Assembly: GCF_004352825.1 (NCBI RefSeq)
Contig: NZ_SJRW01000002.1
Span: 744,001 to 808,000, forward strand
Direction: 5' to 3'
Length of the DNA: 64,000 nucleotides
Source: Luteimonas arsenica
GTDB taxonomy: Bacteria; Pseudomonadota; Gammaproteobacteria; Xanthomonadales; Xanthomonadaceae
Below, in pieces: positions 46,212-64,000 of this stretch. Made by a program: the position numbers and the translations under genes. Below the pieces are notes generated by a model, which was not told where the DNA came from, did not search any database, and was given only the letters and a program-made list of their open reading frames with translations. Numbering within the stretch: position 1 is the stretch's first letter; every line of letters starts with the position of its first letter.

Positions 46212-46265
46212 CAGGGCGCAGCGCGCCGGCGCTTCCTGCTGGAGGTGCCGGCATGCGCCGAAGCG

Positions 46266-46847
46266 ATGGACGGTCTCCGACTCATCGTCGGGCTGGGCAA
46301 TCCCGGTCCGGAGCACGCACGGACCCGGCACAACGCCGGGTTCCGTTTTGTCGACGCCCTGGCCGAGCGCGAAGGCGAGCGTTTCAAGGTCGACGGCAAG
46401 CTGTTCGGCGAAACCGCGAAAGTGCGGATCGCCGGCCACGAGGCCTGGCTGCTGAAGCCGGCCACGTACATGAACCTCAGCGGCAAGTCGGTGCTGGCCG
46501 CGCTGCGCTTCTGGAAGATCGAGCCGGAGCAGGCGCTGCTGGTGCACGACGAGCTGGATCTTCCCCCGGGCACGGCCCGGCTCAAGTTCGACGGCGGCCA
46601 CGGCGGCCAGAACGGGCTGCGCGACACCATGCGCCTGCTCGGACACGGCCGCTTCCACCGCCTGCGCGTCGGCATCGGCCACCCCGGCCACAAGGACCGG
46701 GTCACGGGCTGGGTGCTGGGGCGCCCGTCGCCGGACGACGACATCCTCATCGGGCGCGCCGTCGACGACGCGCTCGACGTGCTGCCGCTGGCCATGGCCG
46801 GCGATTACAGCGAAGCCATGAAGCGGCTGCACACCAACAGGACCTGA
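46266..46847 (+). CDS. pth: Peptidyl-tRNA hydrolase
   Basis: Pth recycles peptidyl-tRNA released prematurely by ribosomes. The 193-residue enzyme has GLRLIVGLGNPGPEHARTRH with the catalytic histidine in TRHNAGFRFVD, PATYMNLSGKSV, LLVHDELDLPPG and GGHGGQNGLRDT. The ATG giving MDGLRLIV matches the usual N-terminus; a GTG at 46245 would add seven residues. Placed between rplY and ychF, 6 bp before the latter. Confidence 0.95.
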   Translation: MDGLRLIVGLGNPGPEHARTRHNAGFRFVDALAEREGERFKVDGKLFGETAKVRIAGHEAWLLKPATYMNLSGKSVLAALRFWKIEPEQALLVHDELDLPPGTARLKFDGGHGGQNGLRDTMRLLGHGRFHRLRVGIGHPGHKDRVTGWVLGRPSPDDDILIGRAVDDALDVLPLAMAGDYSEAMKRLHTNRT

Positions 46848-46853
46848 CAGCTT

Positions 46854-47945
46854 ATGGGCATCACCTGCGGCATCGTCGGCCTGCCGAACGTCGGCAAGTC
46901 GACCCTCTTCAATGCGTTGACCAAGGCGGGCATCGCCGCGGCCAACTTCCCCTTCTGCACGATCGAGCCCAACGTCGGCGTGGTGCCGGTGCCGGATCCG
47001 CGGCTCAATGCCCTGGCTGAAATCATCAATCCGCAGAAGGTGATCCCGACGGCGGTCGAGTTCGTCGACATCGCCGGCCTGGTGGCCGGGGCCGCCAGCG
47101 GCGAGGGCCTGGGCAACAAGTTCCTGGCCCACATCCGCGAGGTCGACGCGATCACCCACGTGGTGCGCTGCTTCGAGCACCCCGACGTCATCCACGTCGC
47201 CAACCGGGTCGACCCGATCGCCGACATCGACACGATCGACACCGAGCTGGCCCTGGCCGACCTGGAGTCGGTGGAGAAGGCCCTGCAGCGCGCCGAGCGC
47301 TCGGCCAAGACCGGCGACAAGGACGCGAAGGCCCGGGTCGAGGTGCTGGCGCGGGTGCGCGAGGGCCTGGACGCCGGCCGGCCGGCGCGCGCGCTGGGCC
47401 TGTCCGACGACGACCGCGCCGCGGTGCGCGACCTGTTCCTGCTGACCCTGAAGCCGGTGATGTACGTCGCCAACGTGCTCGAGGACGGCTTCGAGGGCAA
47501 CCCGCACCTGGACGCCGTGCGTGCGCGGGCGGCGGGCGAGGGCGCCGAGGTGGTGCCGGTCTCGGCCGCCATCGAGGAGGAGCTGAGCCAGCTCGACGAC
47601 GCCGACCGCGACGAGTTCCTGAAGGACCTGGGCCTGGACGAGCCGGGCCTCAACCGGGTGATCCGGGCCGCCTACAACCTGCTGGGCCTGCAGACCTACT
47701 TCACCGCCGGCGTGAAGGAGGTCCGGGCGTGGACGGTCAAGGCCGGCTCCACCGCGCCGCAGGCGGCCGCGGTGATCCACACCGACTTCGAAAAGGGCTT
47801 CATCCGCGCCGAGACCATCGGTTACGACGACTTCATCCGCTACCGCGGCGAGGCCGGCGCGCGCGAGGCCGGCCGGCTGCGGCTGGAGGGCAAGGAGTAC
47901 CGGGTGCAGGAAGGCGACGTCCTGCACTTCCGCTTCAACGTCTGA
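46854..47945 (+). CDS. ychF: Ribosome-associated ATPase YchF (OLA1 family)
   Basis: A 363-residue P-loop ATPase of the Obg-like group. Walker A is [18 protein letters not shown], the switch region is [13 protein letters not shown]3 is [20 protein letters not shown], and the G4 position reads NVLE instead of NKxD, which explains its ATP preference. The C-terminal TGS domain ends [13 protein letters not shown]. Its established position is next to pth. It is associated with ribosomes and negatively affects the oxidative-stress response in E. coli. Confidence 0.96.
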   Translation: MGITCGIVGLPNVGKSTLFNALTKAGIAAANFPFCTIEPNVGVVPVPDPRLNALAEIINPQKVIPTAVEFVDIAGLVAGAASGEGLGNKFLAHIREVDAITHVVRCFEHPDVIHVANRVDPIADIDTIDTELALADLESVEKALQRAERSAKTGDKDAKARVEVLARVREGLDAGRPARALGLSDDDRAAVRDLFLLTLKPVMYVANVLEDGFEGNPHLDAVRARAAGEGAEVVPVSAAIEEELSQLDDADRDEFLKDLGLDEPGLNRVIRAAYNLLGLQTYFTAGVKEVRAWTVKAGSTAPQAAAVIHTDFEKGFIRAETIGYDDFIRYRGEAGAREAGRLRLEGKEYRVQEGDVLHFRFNV

Positions 47946-48007
47946 GCCCGGTGGGCACCGCGCCCGCCCGGCGGTCGCCGGGCGGAGAATCAGGACGTCG
48001 ACAGGCG

Positions 48008-48036
48008 TTGACAGCCGCGTTCTTGACCGTCAAAAT
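48008..48036 (+). promoter_or_regulatory. Sigma-70 promoter for the tRNA-Tyr-Gly-Thr-tuf operon
   Basis: A consensus -35 TTGACA (48008-48013), a 17-bp spacer and CAAAAT (48031-48036) lie 30 bp upstream of tRNA-Tyr. The sequence after the -10 (CGTGGGCTGG) is GC-rich, as in stringently controlled stable-RNA promoters. Confidence 0.75.
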
Positions 48037-48066
48037 CGTGGGCTGGTTTCAGCGGTTTGTCGTGCT

Positions 48067-48152
48067 GGAGGGATACCCAAGCGGCCAACGGGGGCAGACT
48101 GTAAATCTGCTGGCTTACGCCTTCGGTGGTTCGAATCCACCTCCCTCCACCA
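48067..48152 (+). tRNA. tRNA-Tyr (anticodon GTA)
   Basis: An 86-nt class II tRNA: acceptor GGAGGGA/TCCCTCC, A73, encoded CCA; anticodon stem GCAGA/TCTGC with loop CTGTAAA; long variable arm (TGGCTTACGCC) and T arm GGTGG-TTCGAAT-CCACC. First gene of the tRNA-tuf cluster. Confidence 0.97.
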
Positions 48153-48165
48153 GTACATCCCCGGC

Positions 48166-48239
<74 letters not shown>

Positions 48240-48283
48240 TCGCGGGGTATCATTGGCAGCCACGTCGCCAGGGCACAACTCAC

Positions 48284-48359
48284 GCTCACGTAGCTCAGTC
48301 GGTAGAGCACCTCCTTGGTAAGGAGGAGGTCGATGGTTCGATTCCATTCGTGAGCACCA
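48284..48359 (+). tRNA. tRNA-Thr (anticodon GGT)
   Basis: A 76-nt tRNA: acceptor GCTCACG/CGTGAGC, A73, encoded CCA; anticodon stem CCTCC/GGAGG with loop TTGGTAA. It precedes tuf by 60 bp, the same arrangement as the E. coli tufB operon. Confidence 0.97.
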
Positions 48360-48419
48360 TCTTCGGGCCGCAGCGGCAAGCGCGGCCCTCCATTCAACAG
48401 TTCAACGAGATACGCAATC

Positions 48420-49610
<1,191 letters not shown>

Positions 49611-49622
49611 GACGGCGTATCC

Positions 49623-49641
49623 CGGCGGCCTCTGGCCGCCG
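49623..49641 (+). terminator. GC hairpin after tuf
   Basis: CGGCGGCC-TCT-GGCCGCCG is a perfect 8-bp stem 13 bp after the tuf stop. No U-tract follows, so it may be a weak terminator or an mRNA-end stabiliser with read-through into tRNA-Trp. Confidence 0.5.
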
Positions 49642-49712
49642 TGGTGCGTGACGCCGGGGCGAGTCGGGAGCGGCTCGCCGTTGGCGTCTAAGAGGCAAGA
49701 GAAATTTCATAT

Positions 49713-49788
<76 letters not shown>

Positions 49789-49812
49789 AGCCGCAACGAG
49801 GGCGATAGCCAC

Positions 49813-50196
49813 TTGAACAGCAGGGTCGAACATTCGAGGAACCAGGCTTCGGCCGGAGACCTCGCAAAGTATGTGGTTGCAGCCCTGCTGCTGCTCGGCG
49901 GGCTGGTCGCGTTCTACTGGTTCGAAGGCCAGTGGCCGATGCCGCTGCGGGTTCTGGCGGTGGTCGGCGGCGTGGTCGCCGGCCTGGTGGTCTTCCTGAC
50001 CAGCGCCATGGGCCTGCGGACCCGCGAGTTCCTCGCCGAGGCCCGCTTCGAGCTGCGCAAGGTGGTCTGGCCGACCCGTCAGGAGGCCCTGCGCATGACC
50101 TGGGTGGTGATGATCGTGGTCGCGATCATCAGCCTGATGCTGGCCGGGTTCGACCTGGTGATCCAGTGGCTCATCCGCCTGCTGCTCGGCAACTGA
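49813..50196 (+). CDS. secE: Preprotein translocase subunit SecE
   Basis: A 127-residue SecE with three membrane helices ([57 protein letters not shown]) and the conserved amphipathic segment [20 protein letters not shown] that braces SecY. The best start is TTG at 49813 ([11 protein letters not shown]), preceded by GAGGGCGATAG; the frame also runs back into tRNA-Trp but that cannot be coding. The stop overlaps the nusG ATG by one base. Confidence 0.95.
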   Translation: MNSRVEHSRNQASAGDLAKYVVAALLLLGGLVAFYWFEGQWPMPLRVLAVVGGVVAGLVVFLTSAMGLRTREFLAEARFELRKVVWPTRQEALRMTWVVMIVVAIISLMLAGFDLVIQWLIRLLLGN

Positions 50197-50786
50197 TGGA
50201 GATGTCCGGTTCGATGGAAAGCGAGATCGTCAAGCGCTGGTACGTGGTTCATGCCTATTCCGGCTTCGAGAAGTCGGTGGCCCAGGCGCTGCGCGACCGC
50301 ATCGCCCGGATGGGCATGGAAGAGAAGTTCGGCGACGTGATGGTCCCGACCGAGGAAGTGGTCGAGATGCGCTCCGGCCAGAAGCGCCGCTCCGAGCGCA
50401 AGTTCTTCCCCGGCTACGTCCTGGTCCAGATCGCCACCCATGACGAGGGCGGGATCCCGCGCATCGACAGCGAGAGCTGGCACCTGGTCAAGGAAACCCC
50501 GAAGGTCATGGGCTTCATCGGCGGTACCGCCGCCCAGCCGCTGCCGATCCGCGACGACGAGGCCGATGCCATCCTCGCCCGCGTCCAGGAAGGCGTGGAG
50601 AAGCCCCGCCCGAAGGTCCTGTTCGAGGCCGGCCAGATGGTCCGCGTCATCGACGGCCCCTTCAACGACTTCAACGGCGTGGTCGAGGAAGTCAACTACG
50701 AAAAGAGCCGCCTGCGCGTGGCCGTGCTCATTTTCGGTCGCTCGACCCCGGTCGAGCTGGAATTCGGCCAGGTCGAAAAGGCCTGA
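50196..50786 (+). CDS. nusG: Transcription termination/antitermination factor NusG
   Basis: NusG binds RNA polymerase and links it to Rho or to the ribosome. Residues about 13-130 are the NGN domain ([43 protein letters not shown]) and the C-terminus is a KOW domain ([40 protein letters not shown]). In-frame ATGs at 50196, 50202 and 50214 are all possible; the first overlaps the secE stop (TGATG) and is chosen. Co-transcribed with secE. Confidence 0.96.
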   Translation: MEMSGSMESEIVKRWYVVHAYSGFEKSVAQALRDRIARMGMEEKFGDVMVPTEEVVEMRSGQKRRSERKFFPGYVLVQIATHDEGGIPRIDSESWHLVKETPKVMGFIGGTAAQPLPIRDDEADAILARVQEGVEKPRPKVLFEAGQMVRVIDGPFNDFNGVVEEVNYEKSRLRVAVLIFGRSTPVELEFGQVEKA

Positions 50787-50797
50787 CCCCGGCCCAC

Positions 50798-50827
50798 TTG
50801 GCCGGAGACCCCGGAAGCTGCTATAGT
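50798..50827 (+). promoter_or_regulatory. Promoter for rplKA
   Basis: TTGGCC (50798-50803), an 18-bp spacer and TATAGT (50822-50827) lie in the 183-bp nusG-rplK interval. A start near 50834 gives a leader of about 135 nt, long enough for an L1 autoregulatory site. I did not identify the L1 target itself. Confidence 0.65.
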
Positions 50828-50969
50828 GCGCGGCTTCCTGCCCGGAACACGGGCAAAACGCATTGGCCGCCGCCCTGGCGGCCTTTGCGCGTGACGACGC
50901 GATACCGGGACGCGTGTTCATTCCCGGCCCGATGGGGAGCCTGAAAGGCGTTCGCACCCGGAGAGGACA

Positions 50970-51398
50970 ATGGCAAAGAAAGTCATCGGTTACATCAAGT
51001 TGCAGGTCAAGGCCGGCCAGGCGAATCCGTCGCCGCCGGTGGGTCCTGCCCTCGGCCAGCGCGGCCTGAACATCATGGAGTTCTGCAAGGCCTTCAATGC
51101 CGCCACGCAGAAGCTCGAGCCGGGTCTGCCGATCCCGACCGTGATCACCGCGTACTCCGACCGCACCTTCACCTTCATCACCAAGACGCCGCCCGCGACG
51201 ATCCTGCTGAAGAAGGCGACCGGCGTGCAGTCCGGCTCCAAGCGCCCGAACACCGAGAAGGTGGGCAAGGTCACCCGCGCCCAGCTCGAGGAAATCGCGA
51301 AGGCGAAGGAACCCGACCTGACCGCGGCCGACCTGGACGCGGCGGTTCGCACCATCGCGGGCTCCGCCCGTTCGATGGGCCTGACGGTGGAGGGCTGA
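50970..51398 (+). CDS. rplK: 50S ribosomal protein L11
   Basis: A 142-residue L11, part of the GTPase-associated centre and needed for RelA activation. Motifs: [37 protein letters not shown], and the RNA-binding C-terminal domain [24 protein letters not shown]-type ribosome-binding site precedes the ATG. Four bases separate it from rplA. Confidence 0.98.
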   Translation: MAKKVIGYIKLQVKAGQANPSPPVGPALGQRGLNIMEFCKAFNAATQKLEPGLPIPTVITAYSDRTFTFITKTPPATILLKKATGVQSGSKRPNTEKVGKVTRAQLEEIAKAKEPDLTAADLDAAVRTIAGSARSMGLTVEG

Positions 51399-51402
51399 GA
51401 CC

Positions 51403-52101
51403 ATGGCACAGACCAAGCGACAGAAGAACATCAAGGCCGCGACCGTTCCGGGCAAGGCCTACGCCATTGACGAAGCGCTGAAGATCGTCAAGGACAACAG
51501 CAAGGCCAAGTTCGTCGAAGCCGTCGACGTGGCCGTGCGCCTGGGCGTCGACGCCCGCAAGTCGGACCAGCAGGTCCGCGGCTCGACCGTGCTGCCGCAG
51601 GGCACCGGCAAGTCGGTGCGCGTGGCGGTGTTCGCCCCCGCGGGCGCCAAGGCCGAGGAGGCCCTGGCCGCCGGTGCCGACGCCGTCGGCATGGACGACC
51701 TGGCCGAGAAGATGCAGGGCGGCGACCTCAACTACGACGTCGTGATCGCCACCCCGGACGCCATGCGCGTGGTCGGCAAGCTCGGCACGCTGCTGGGCCC
51801 GCGCGGCCTGATGCCGAACCCCAAGGTCGGCACGGTCTCCCCGAACCCGGGCGAGGCGGTGAAGAACGCCAAGGGCGGCCAGGTCCGCTACCGCACCGAC
51901 AAGGCCGGCATCATCCACTGCACCATCGGCAAGGCGGACTTCGAGTCCGACCGCCTGAAGGAGAACCTGCAGGCGCTGCTGGCCGACCTGGTCAAGGCCA
52001 AGCCGGCCACGGCCAAGGGCCAGTACCTGCAGAAGATCTCGGTCAGCTCGACCATGGGTCCCGGCGTCGCCGTGGACCAGTCGACGCTGTCGTTCAAGTA
52101 A
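51403..52101 (+). CDS. rplA: 50S ribosomal protein L1
   Basis: A 232-residue L1, the stalk protein that also represses its own operon by binding the leader mRNA. Visible signatures are [57 protein letters not shown] and [20 protein letters not shown]. It follows rplK by 4 bp and is followed by a 343-bp non-coding interval before rplJ. Confidence 0.98.
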   Translation: MAQTKRQKNIKAATVPGKAYAIDEALKIVKDNSKAKFVEAVDVAVRLGVDARKSDQQVRGSTVLPQGTGKSVRVAVFAPAGAKAEEALAAGADAVGMDDLAEKMQGGDLNYDVVIATPDAMRVVGKLGTLLGPRGLMPNPKVGTVSPNPGEAVKNAKGGQVRYRTDKAGIIHCTIGKADFESDRLKENLQALLADLVKAKPATAKGQYLQKISVSSTMGPGVAVDQSTLSFK

Positions 52102-52444
52102 TCAAGGTTTTGAGGGCATCGCGCGGGCGCAAGCCGGCGCGGGGCCGTCAAAGACCGCAGGCGCGGCCTGCGTGGCAACGACGACGGGCAGGGATGCTCG
52201 AACTGGCATGGAATCGCCGTCGCTGCCGCCGCAGGGCGCTTAATCCTCGAACCGCGCGAGCGGGGACGGGCCTGCGCAGATGGTTGCCGACCCTCCCAAA
52301 GATCAAGGCTTCATCGATCCAGACGGAAAACGGCCACCAAAGGGATGTCGCTTGCGGCGTCCCCGGCATCCAGGGACGGGTGTCGAACAAGGACCGGCCA
52401 GGCGTGGATGCGCCAGGCCGGATTGCGAAGTACGGAGGAGTGCA
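52102..52444 (+). promoter_or_regulatory. rplJ leader (L10 autoregulatory leader interval)
   Basis: This 343-bp non-coding gap lies where the L10 leader is known in proteobacteria; L10-(L7/L12)4 binds there to repress rplJL translation. Two stem-loops are clear: GTCCC...GGGAC (52359-52377) and GGCC-A-GGCG...CGCC-A-GGCC (52396-52419), the latter ending 26 bp before the rplJ ATG. A good ribosome-binding site (GGAGGAG) sits near 52434. No protein frame or internal promoter was recognised. Confidence 0.65.
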
Positions 52445-52969
52445 ATGGCTCTTAATCTGACCCAGAAGAAGGAAGTCGTTGCCGAACTGGCCGAGGTCGC
52501 CGCATCGGCGCATTCGCTGGTTGCCGCGGAGTACGTGGGCCTGACCGTCGAGCAGCTGACCAACATGCGCAAGAAGGCGCGCGCCGAAGGCGTGTACCTG
52601 AAGGTTGCGAAGAACACGTTGGTCTCGCGTGCAGTGGAGAACACCGATTACGCCGTCGTCCAGGACGAGCTGACCGGTCCCCTGCTGTACGCCTTCTCGA
52701 AGGAAGACCCCGGCGCCGCCGGACGCCTGATCAAGGAGTTCGCCAAGGCGAACGACAAGCTGAAGCCGCGCCTCGTGGCGATCGGCGGGCAGAAGTACCC
52801 GGGCACCCACGTGGATGTCCTGGCTTCGCTCCCGACCCGCGACCAGGCCCTGTCGATGCTGCTCAGCGTCATGGTCCAGCCCGCCACCATGCTGGTGCGC
52901 GTGCTGGCCGAGCCGGCCTCGCAGGTCGCCCGCGTCACCAACGCGGTCGGCCAGCAGAAGGCGGCTTGA
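52445..52969 (+). CDS. rplJ: 50S ribosomal protein L10
   Basis: A 174-residue L10 that anchors L7/L12 dimers at the ribosomal stalk. It starts [19 protein letters not shown] and contains [36 protein letters not shown] and the C-terminal helix that binds L7/L12. Preceded by a GGAGGAG ribosome-binding site and the 343-bp leader. The product, with L7/L12, should repress this message. Confidence 0.98.
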   Translation: MALNLTQKKEVVAELAEVAASAHSLVAAEYVGLTVEQLTNMRKKARAEGVYLKVAKNTLVSRAVENTDYAVVQDELTGPLLYAFSKEDPGAAGRLIKEFAKANDKLKPRLVAIGGQKYPGTHVDVLASLPTRDQALSMLLSVMVQPATMLVRVLAEPASQVARVTNAVGQQKAA

Positions 52970-53038
52970 GGCGACAACAGTTCGGTCGACAACCGACCAC
53001 AGACGTTTTCCAACTTTAGATAAAGCAGAGGTATCGAG

Positions 53039-53413
53039 ATGTCCCTTTCCAACGAGCAGATCATCGAAGCGATCAGCAGCAAGACCCTCGTCGAGGTGAT
53101 GGAGCTGGTCAAGGCGATGGAAGAGAAGTTCGGCGTGTCCGCCGCCGCCCCGGTTGCCGTGGCCGCTGGCCCGGCCGCCGCCGCCGCCGGTCCGGCCGAA
53201 GAGCAGACCGAGTTCAACGTGACCCTGAAGTCCGCCGGCGACAAGAAGGTCGAGGTCATCAAGGTGGTCCGCGCGATCACCGGCCTGGGCCTGAAGGAAG
53301 CCAAGGACCTGACCGAGGCCGGTGGCCTGGTCAAGGAAGGCGCTTCGAAGGAAGACGCCGAGAAGATCAAGAAGGACCTGGAAGCCGCCGGCGCCACGGT
53401 CGAAGTCAAGTAA
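53039..53413 (+). CDS. rplL: 50S ribosomal protein L7/L12
   Basis: A 124-residue stalk protein. The N-terminal dimerisation domain ([20 protein letters not shown]) is joined by an Ala/Gly/Pro hinge ([20 protein letters not shown]) to the factor-binding domain ([34 protein letters not shown]). It lies 69 bp after rplJ with a GCAGAGG ribosome-binding site; a small hairpin (TCGGT-N5-ACCGA) is in the gap. Confidence 0.98.
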   Translation: MSLSNEQIIEAISSKTLVEVMELVKAMEEKFGVSAAAPVAVAAGPAAAAAGPAEEQTEFNVTLKSAGDKKVEVIKVVRAITGLGLKEAKDLTEAGGLVKEGASKEDAEKIKKDLEAAGATVEVK

Positions 53414-53450
53414 GCGTTGTCGCGTCGCCAGTGTCATCGGCGACCACCGA

Positions 53451-53474
53451 GGCTGGGGGCGTAAGCCCCCGGCC
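53451..53474 (+). terminator. rplL-rpoB attenuator hairpin
   Basis: GGC-T-GGGGGC-GTAA-GCCCCC-GGCC forms a very stable stem closed by a GNRA-type tetraloop, 38 bp after the rplL stop. It is the expected position of the partial terminator that lowers rpoBC relative to rplJL. No U-tract follows. Confidence 0.6.
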
Positions 53475-53502
53475 TTCGGCCGTTGTAGAGAAAGCCTGAA
53501 AA

Positions 53503-53576
53503 CCGACACCGAGTCGGCAGTTGGAAATAGCGGGAGAAGGCGTGCTGGTGCCGGCAATACCAGCGATTTCCAACTG
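53503..53576 (+). promoter_or_regulatory. Large processed-type stem-loop before rpoB
   Basis: CAGTTGGAAAT (53518-53528) pairs perfectly with ATTTCCAACTG (53566-53576), enclosing a second stem CTGGT/ACCAG (53545-53549, 53559-53563). A small hairpin CCGAC-ACCGA-GTCGG (53503-53517) abuts it. The position corresponds to the RNase III processing site known between rplL and rpoB in E. coli; RNase III cleavage here is inferred. Confidence 0.6.
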
Positions 53577-53643
53577 GCGGTTCATGAAATTCCCCTGGGT
53601 CGCGCCGCGCGCGGCCCGCAGATGCCAAAGGCGGTAGCTCCCC

Positions 53644-57801
<4,158 letters not shown>

Positions 57802-57890
57802 GGACGCAGGCCGGGGCAGGGCGCGCACGACGCGCCCGCCACCGGTGAGCACCAACGCCACGTCCCCGATTCCCGTTCCCGGAGAAAGAC

Positions 57891-62135
<4,245 letters not shown>

Positions 62136-62144
62136 TACCGTTCC

Positions 62145-62159
62145 ACCGTCAGTGACGGT
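62145..62159 (+). terminator. Hairpin after rpoC
   Basis: ACCGTCA-G-TGACGGT is a near-perfect palindrome 9 bp after the rpoC stop, followed directly by a second GC stem (CCCCGCGGGG). No U-tract. A likely 3' end for the rpoBC transcript. Confidence 0.5.
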
Positions 62160-62298
62160 CCCCGCGGGGGCCGTCCCAGATCCCGAAATGAGGTGCCATG
62201 GAGGCGCCTCGTGTTCGGCCCAGGAAGGGCGGGAAAGATGACCGTGGCCCAGGCCACCCCCGGTGACGGGGGCTGCCGCCTGCCGGGTCCTGGCTGCG
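62160..62298 (+). other. Non-coding rpoC-rpsL interval, upstream part
   Basis: The 353-bp rpoC-rpsL gap contains the hairpins after rpoC, then this GC-rich stretch with no convincing gene. Short open frames here lack ribosome-binding sites and family resemblance. The rpsL promoter follows. Confidence 0.6.
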
Positions 62299-62328
62299 TT
62301 GACGCTGGTCGTCGGCGCAAGCTATACT
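62299..62328 (+). promoter_or_regulatory. Strong promoter for rpsL-rpsG-fusA (str operon)
   Basis: TTGACG (62299-62304), an 18-bp spacer and TATACT (62323-62328) form the best protein-operon promoter in the window. Transcription from about 62335 gives a leader of roughly 150 nt before rpsL. Confidence 0.8.
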
Positions 62329-62488
62329 TTTCCGTCTCGGCAGGCTGGGTAGACTCCGCCTGCCTTCGTTTTCGCGCACGGAACCTGGACCGTGCGGCCG
62401 GTACGCCCCGCGGCGTGCCACCAGAGCCGGGCCCAGGCCCGTTACACACAAACAGCGGGCCGCGTGCCCGGAGCAGAAGACCGACACG

Positions 62489-62863
62489 ATGGCAACGATC
62501 AACCAGCTGGTGCGCAAGCCGCGCAGCCCGGAAACCTACAAGAGCAACTCGCCCGCGCTGCAGGACTGCCCGCAGCGTCGCGGCGTGTGCACCCGCGTGT
62601 ACACCACCACCCCGAAGAAGCCGAACTCGGCCCTGCGCAAGGTCGCCAAGGTGCGCCTGACCAACGGCTACGAGGTCATCTCCTACATCGGTGGCGAAGG
62701 CCACAACCTGCAGGAGCACTCGGTGGTGCTGATCCGCGGCGGCCGAGTGAAGGATCTCCCGGGCGTGCGCTACCACACCGTGCGTGGTTCGCTCGACGCC
62801 GCCGGCGTCGCCAAGCGCAAGCAGGCCCGTTCCAAGTACGGCGCCAAGCGTCCGAAGGGCTGA
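62489..62863 (+). CDS. rpsL: 30S ribosomal protein S12
   Basis: A 124-residue S12 of the decoding centre. It begins [19 protein letters not shown]. The streptomycin-contact lysines are wild type: [17 protein letters not shown] (E. coli Lys42 equivalent) and [18 protein letters not shown] (Lys87 equivalent). First gene of the str operon; rpsG follows 51 bp later. Confidence 0.99.
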   Translation: MATINQLVRKPRSPETYKSNSPALQDCPQRRGVCTRVYTTTPKKPNSALRKVAKVRLTNGYEVISYIGGEGHNLQEHSVVLIRGGRVKDLPGVRYHTVRGSLDAAGVAKRKQARSKYGAKRPKG

Positions 62864-62914
62864 TTTCAGTCCCTTTCCCGCCCTTCGAACAGTTACTGAA
62901 AAGGCTCAAGAACA

Positions 62915-63382
62915 ATGTCGCGTAAAGGAAACACCCCGCAGCGTTCGGTGCTGCCCGACCCGAAGCACGGCAGCGAGACCATCGCGCGCTTCATCAACAT
63001 GGTGATGTACAGCGGCAAGAAGTCGGTCGCCGAGAAGATCGTGTACGGCGCCATGGACGTCATCGGCGAGAAGAACCCGAACCCGCTGGAAGTCGTCGAG
63101 AAGGCGCTGGGCAACATCTCGCCGTCGGTCGAGGTGAAGTCCCGCCGCGTCGGCGGCGCCACCTACCAGGTGCCGGTCGAGGTGCGCGCTTCCCGCCGCA
63201 TGGCGCTGGCGATGCGCTGGCTGATCGACTCCGCGCGCAAGCGCGGCGAGAACAGCATGCCGCGCAAGCTCGCTGCCGAGCTGATCGACGCCTCCGAGAA
63301 CCGCGGTGGCGCGATCAAGAAGCGCGAAGAGACCCACCGCATGGCCGAGGCCAACAAGGCCTTCGCGCACTACCGCTGGTAA
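62915..63382 (+). CDS. rpsG: 30S ribosomal protein S7
   Basis: A 155-residue S7, which nucleates assembly of the 30S head and is the translational repressor of the str operon in E. coli. Signatures: [53 protein letters not shown], and the C-terminal [17 protein letters not shown] 129-bp gap to fusA could contain the S7 target by analogy with the E. coli rpsL-rpsG spacer, but no specific site is recognised. Confidence 0.98.
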   Translation: MSRKGNTPQRSVLPDPKHGSETIARFINMVMYSGKKSVAEKIVYGAMDVIGEKNPNPLEVVEKALGNISPSVEVKSRRVGGATYQVPVEVRASRRMALAMRWLIDSARKRGENSMPRKLAAELIDASENRGGAIKKREETHRMAEANKAFAHYRW

Positions 63383-63511
63383 CGGCGCCCGGCCGGCGCC
63401 AGGCGCCGGCCAGATGATCGCGTAGCCGGGTGCCGCCGCAGGGCGGCATTCGGCCATCCGGAACCCATTCCGCACGTCCGCTCCGGTGGACAAATGACTA
63501 GAGAGACAGCC

Positions 63512-64000
<489 letters not shown>

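Noticed and set aside
49681-49710. Promoter for tRNA-Trp (TTGGCG with TTTCAT)
   Set aside because: The -10-like box would end only 2 nt before the tRNA 5' end, too close for a start upstream of the mature tRNA; read-through from tuf is more likely.

Overview
The window is a high-GC gammaproteobacterial chromosome segment, most likely from the Lysobacteraceae (Xanthomonadaceae; a Lysobacter/Luteimonas-like organism). This rests on gene order (ahpC, then ahpF-oxyR as described in Xanthomonas; ispE-tRNA-Gln-prs-rplY-pth-ychF; tRNA-tuf-tRNA-Trp-secE-nusG-rplKAJL-rpoBC-rpsLG-fusA) and on a secreted S8 protease with C-terminal PPC domains. I place it to family level only. No insertion sequence, prophage, CRISPR array or rRNA operon was seen.

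Layout. 1-5.5 kb, minus strand: DUF6580-like membrane protein, PduO-type cobalamin adenosyltransferase, HDAC-like deacetylase, then lptD-surA for outer-membrane biogenesis. 5.6-8.0 kb: two overlapping ubiquinone hydroxylases. 8.0-12.8 kb, minus: EF-hand protein, rlmM, a deaminase overlapping a Cys-rich lipoprotein, glnS. 13.0-15.0 kb: an NTF2-like/XRE-MmyB gene pair and msrA. 15.0-18.4 kb, minus: the peroxide defence block oxyR, ahpF, ahpC, divergent from prmC. 18.5-24.9 kb: prmC, proline iminopeptidase, Nudix, flap-type exonuclease, nitroreductase, DUF1631. 25-29.5 kb: pntAA, then an inverted sigma/DUF3619-like/DUF3106 operon, then pntAB-pntB. 30-34.9 kb: sufT, S8 protease, M28 aminopeptidase, single-domain asparaginase. 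35-41 kb: DUF2069/wrbA, yihY/TlpA lipoprotein, PPK2, hemA-prfA. 41-48 kb: TPR protein-lolB-ispE-tRNA-Gln-prs-rplY-pth-ychF. 48-64 kb: the tRNA/tuf/ribosomal-protein/RNA-polymerase block, running into fusA, which is cut by the window end.

The second half is mostly core translation and transcription machinery with its expected cis-regulation: a strong promoter before the tRNA-tuf cluster, a promoter before rplK, the L10-leader interval before rplJ, a layered set of stem-loops between rplL and rpoB, and a strong promoter before rpsL. The first half is typical envelope, redox and cofactor housekeeping, with many 1-4 nt stop/start overlaps that imply translational coupling.

I found no obvious new defence or mobile system. 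The more unusual observations are the ispE reading frame terminating inside tRNA-Gln, the transhydrogenase operon split by an inverted sigma-factor operon, a small NTF2-like/XRE-MmyB unit with a candidate operator, a tuf gene with third-base usage unlike its neighbours, several probable leaderless start sites, and related GC hairpins at gene ends. All functional statements come from reading sequence and recalled family motifs; no database search was run.
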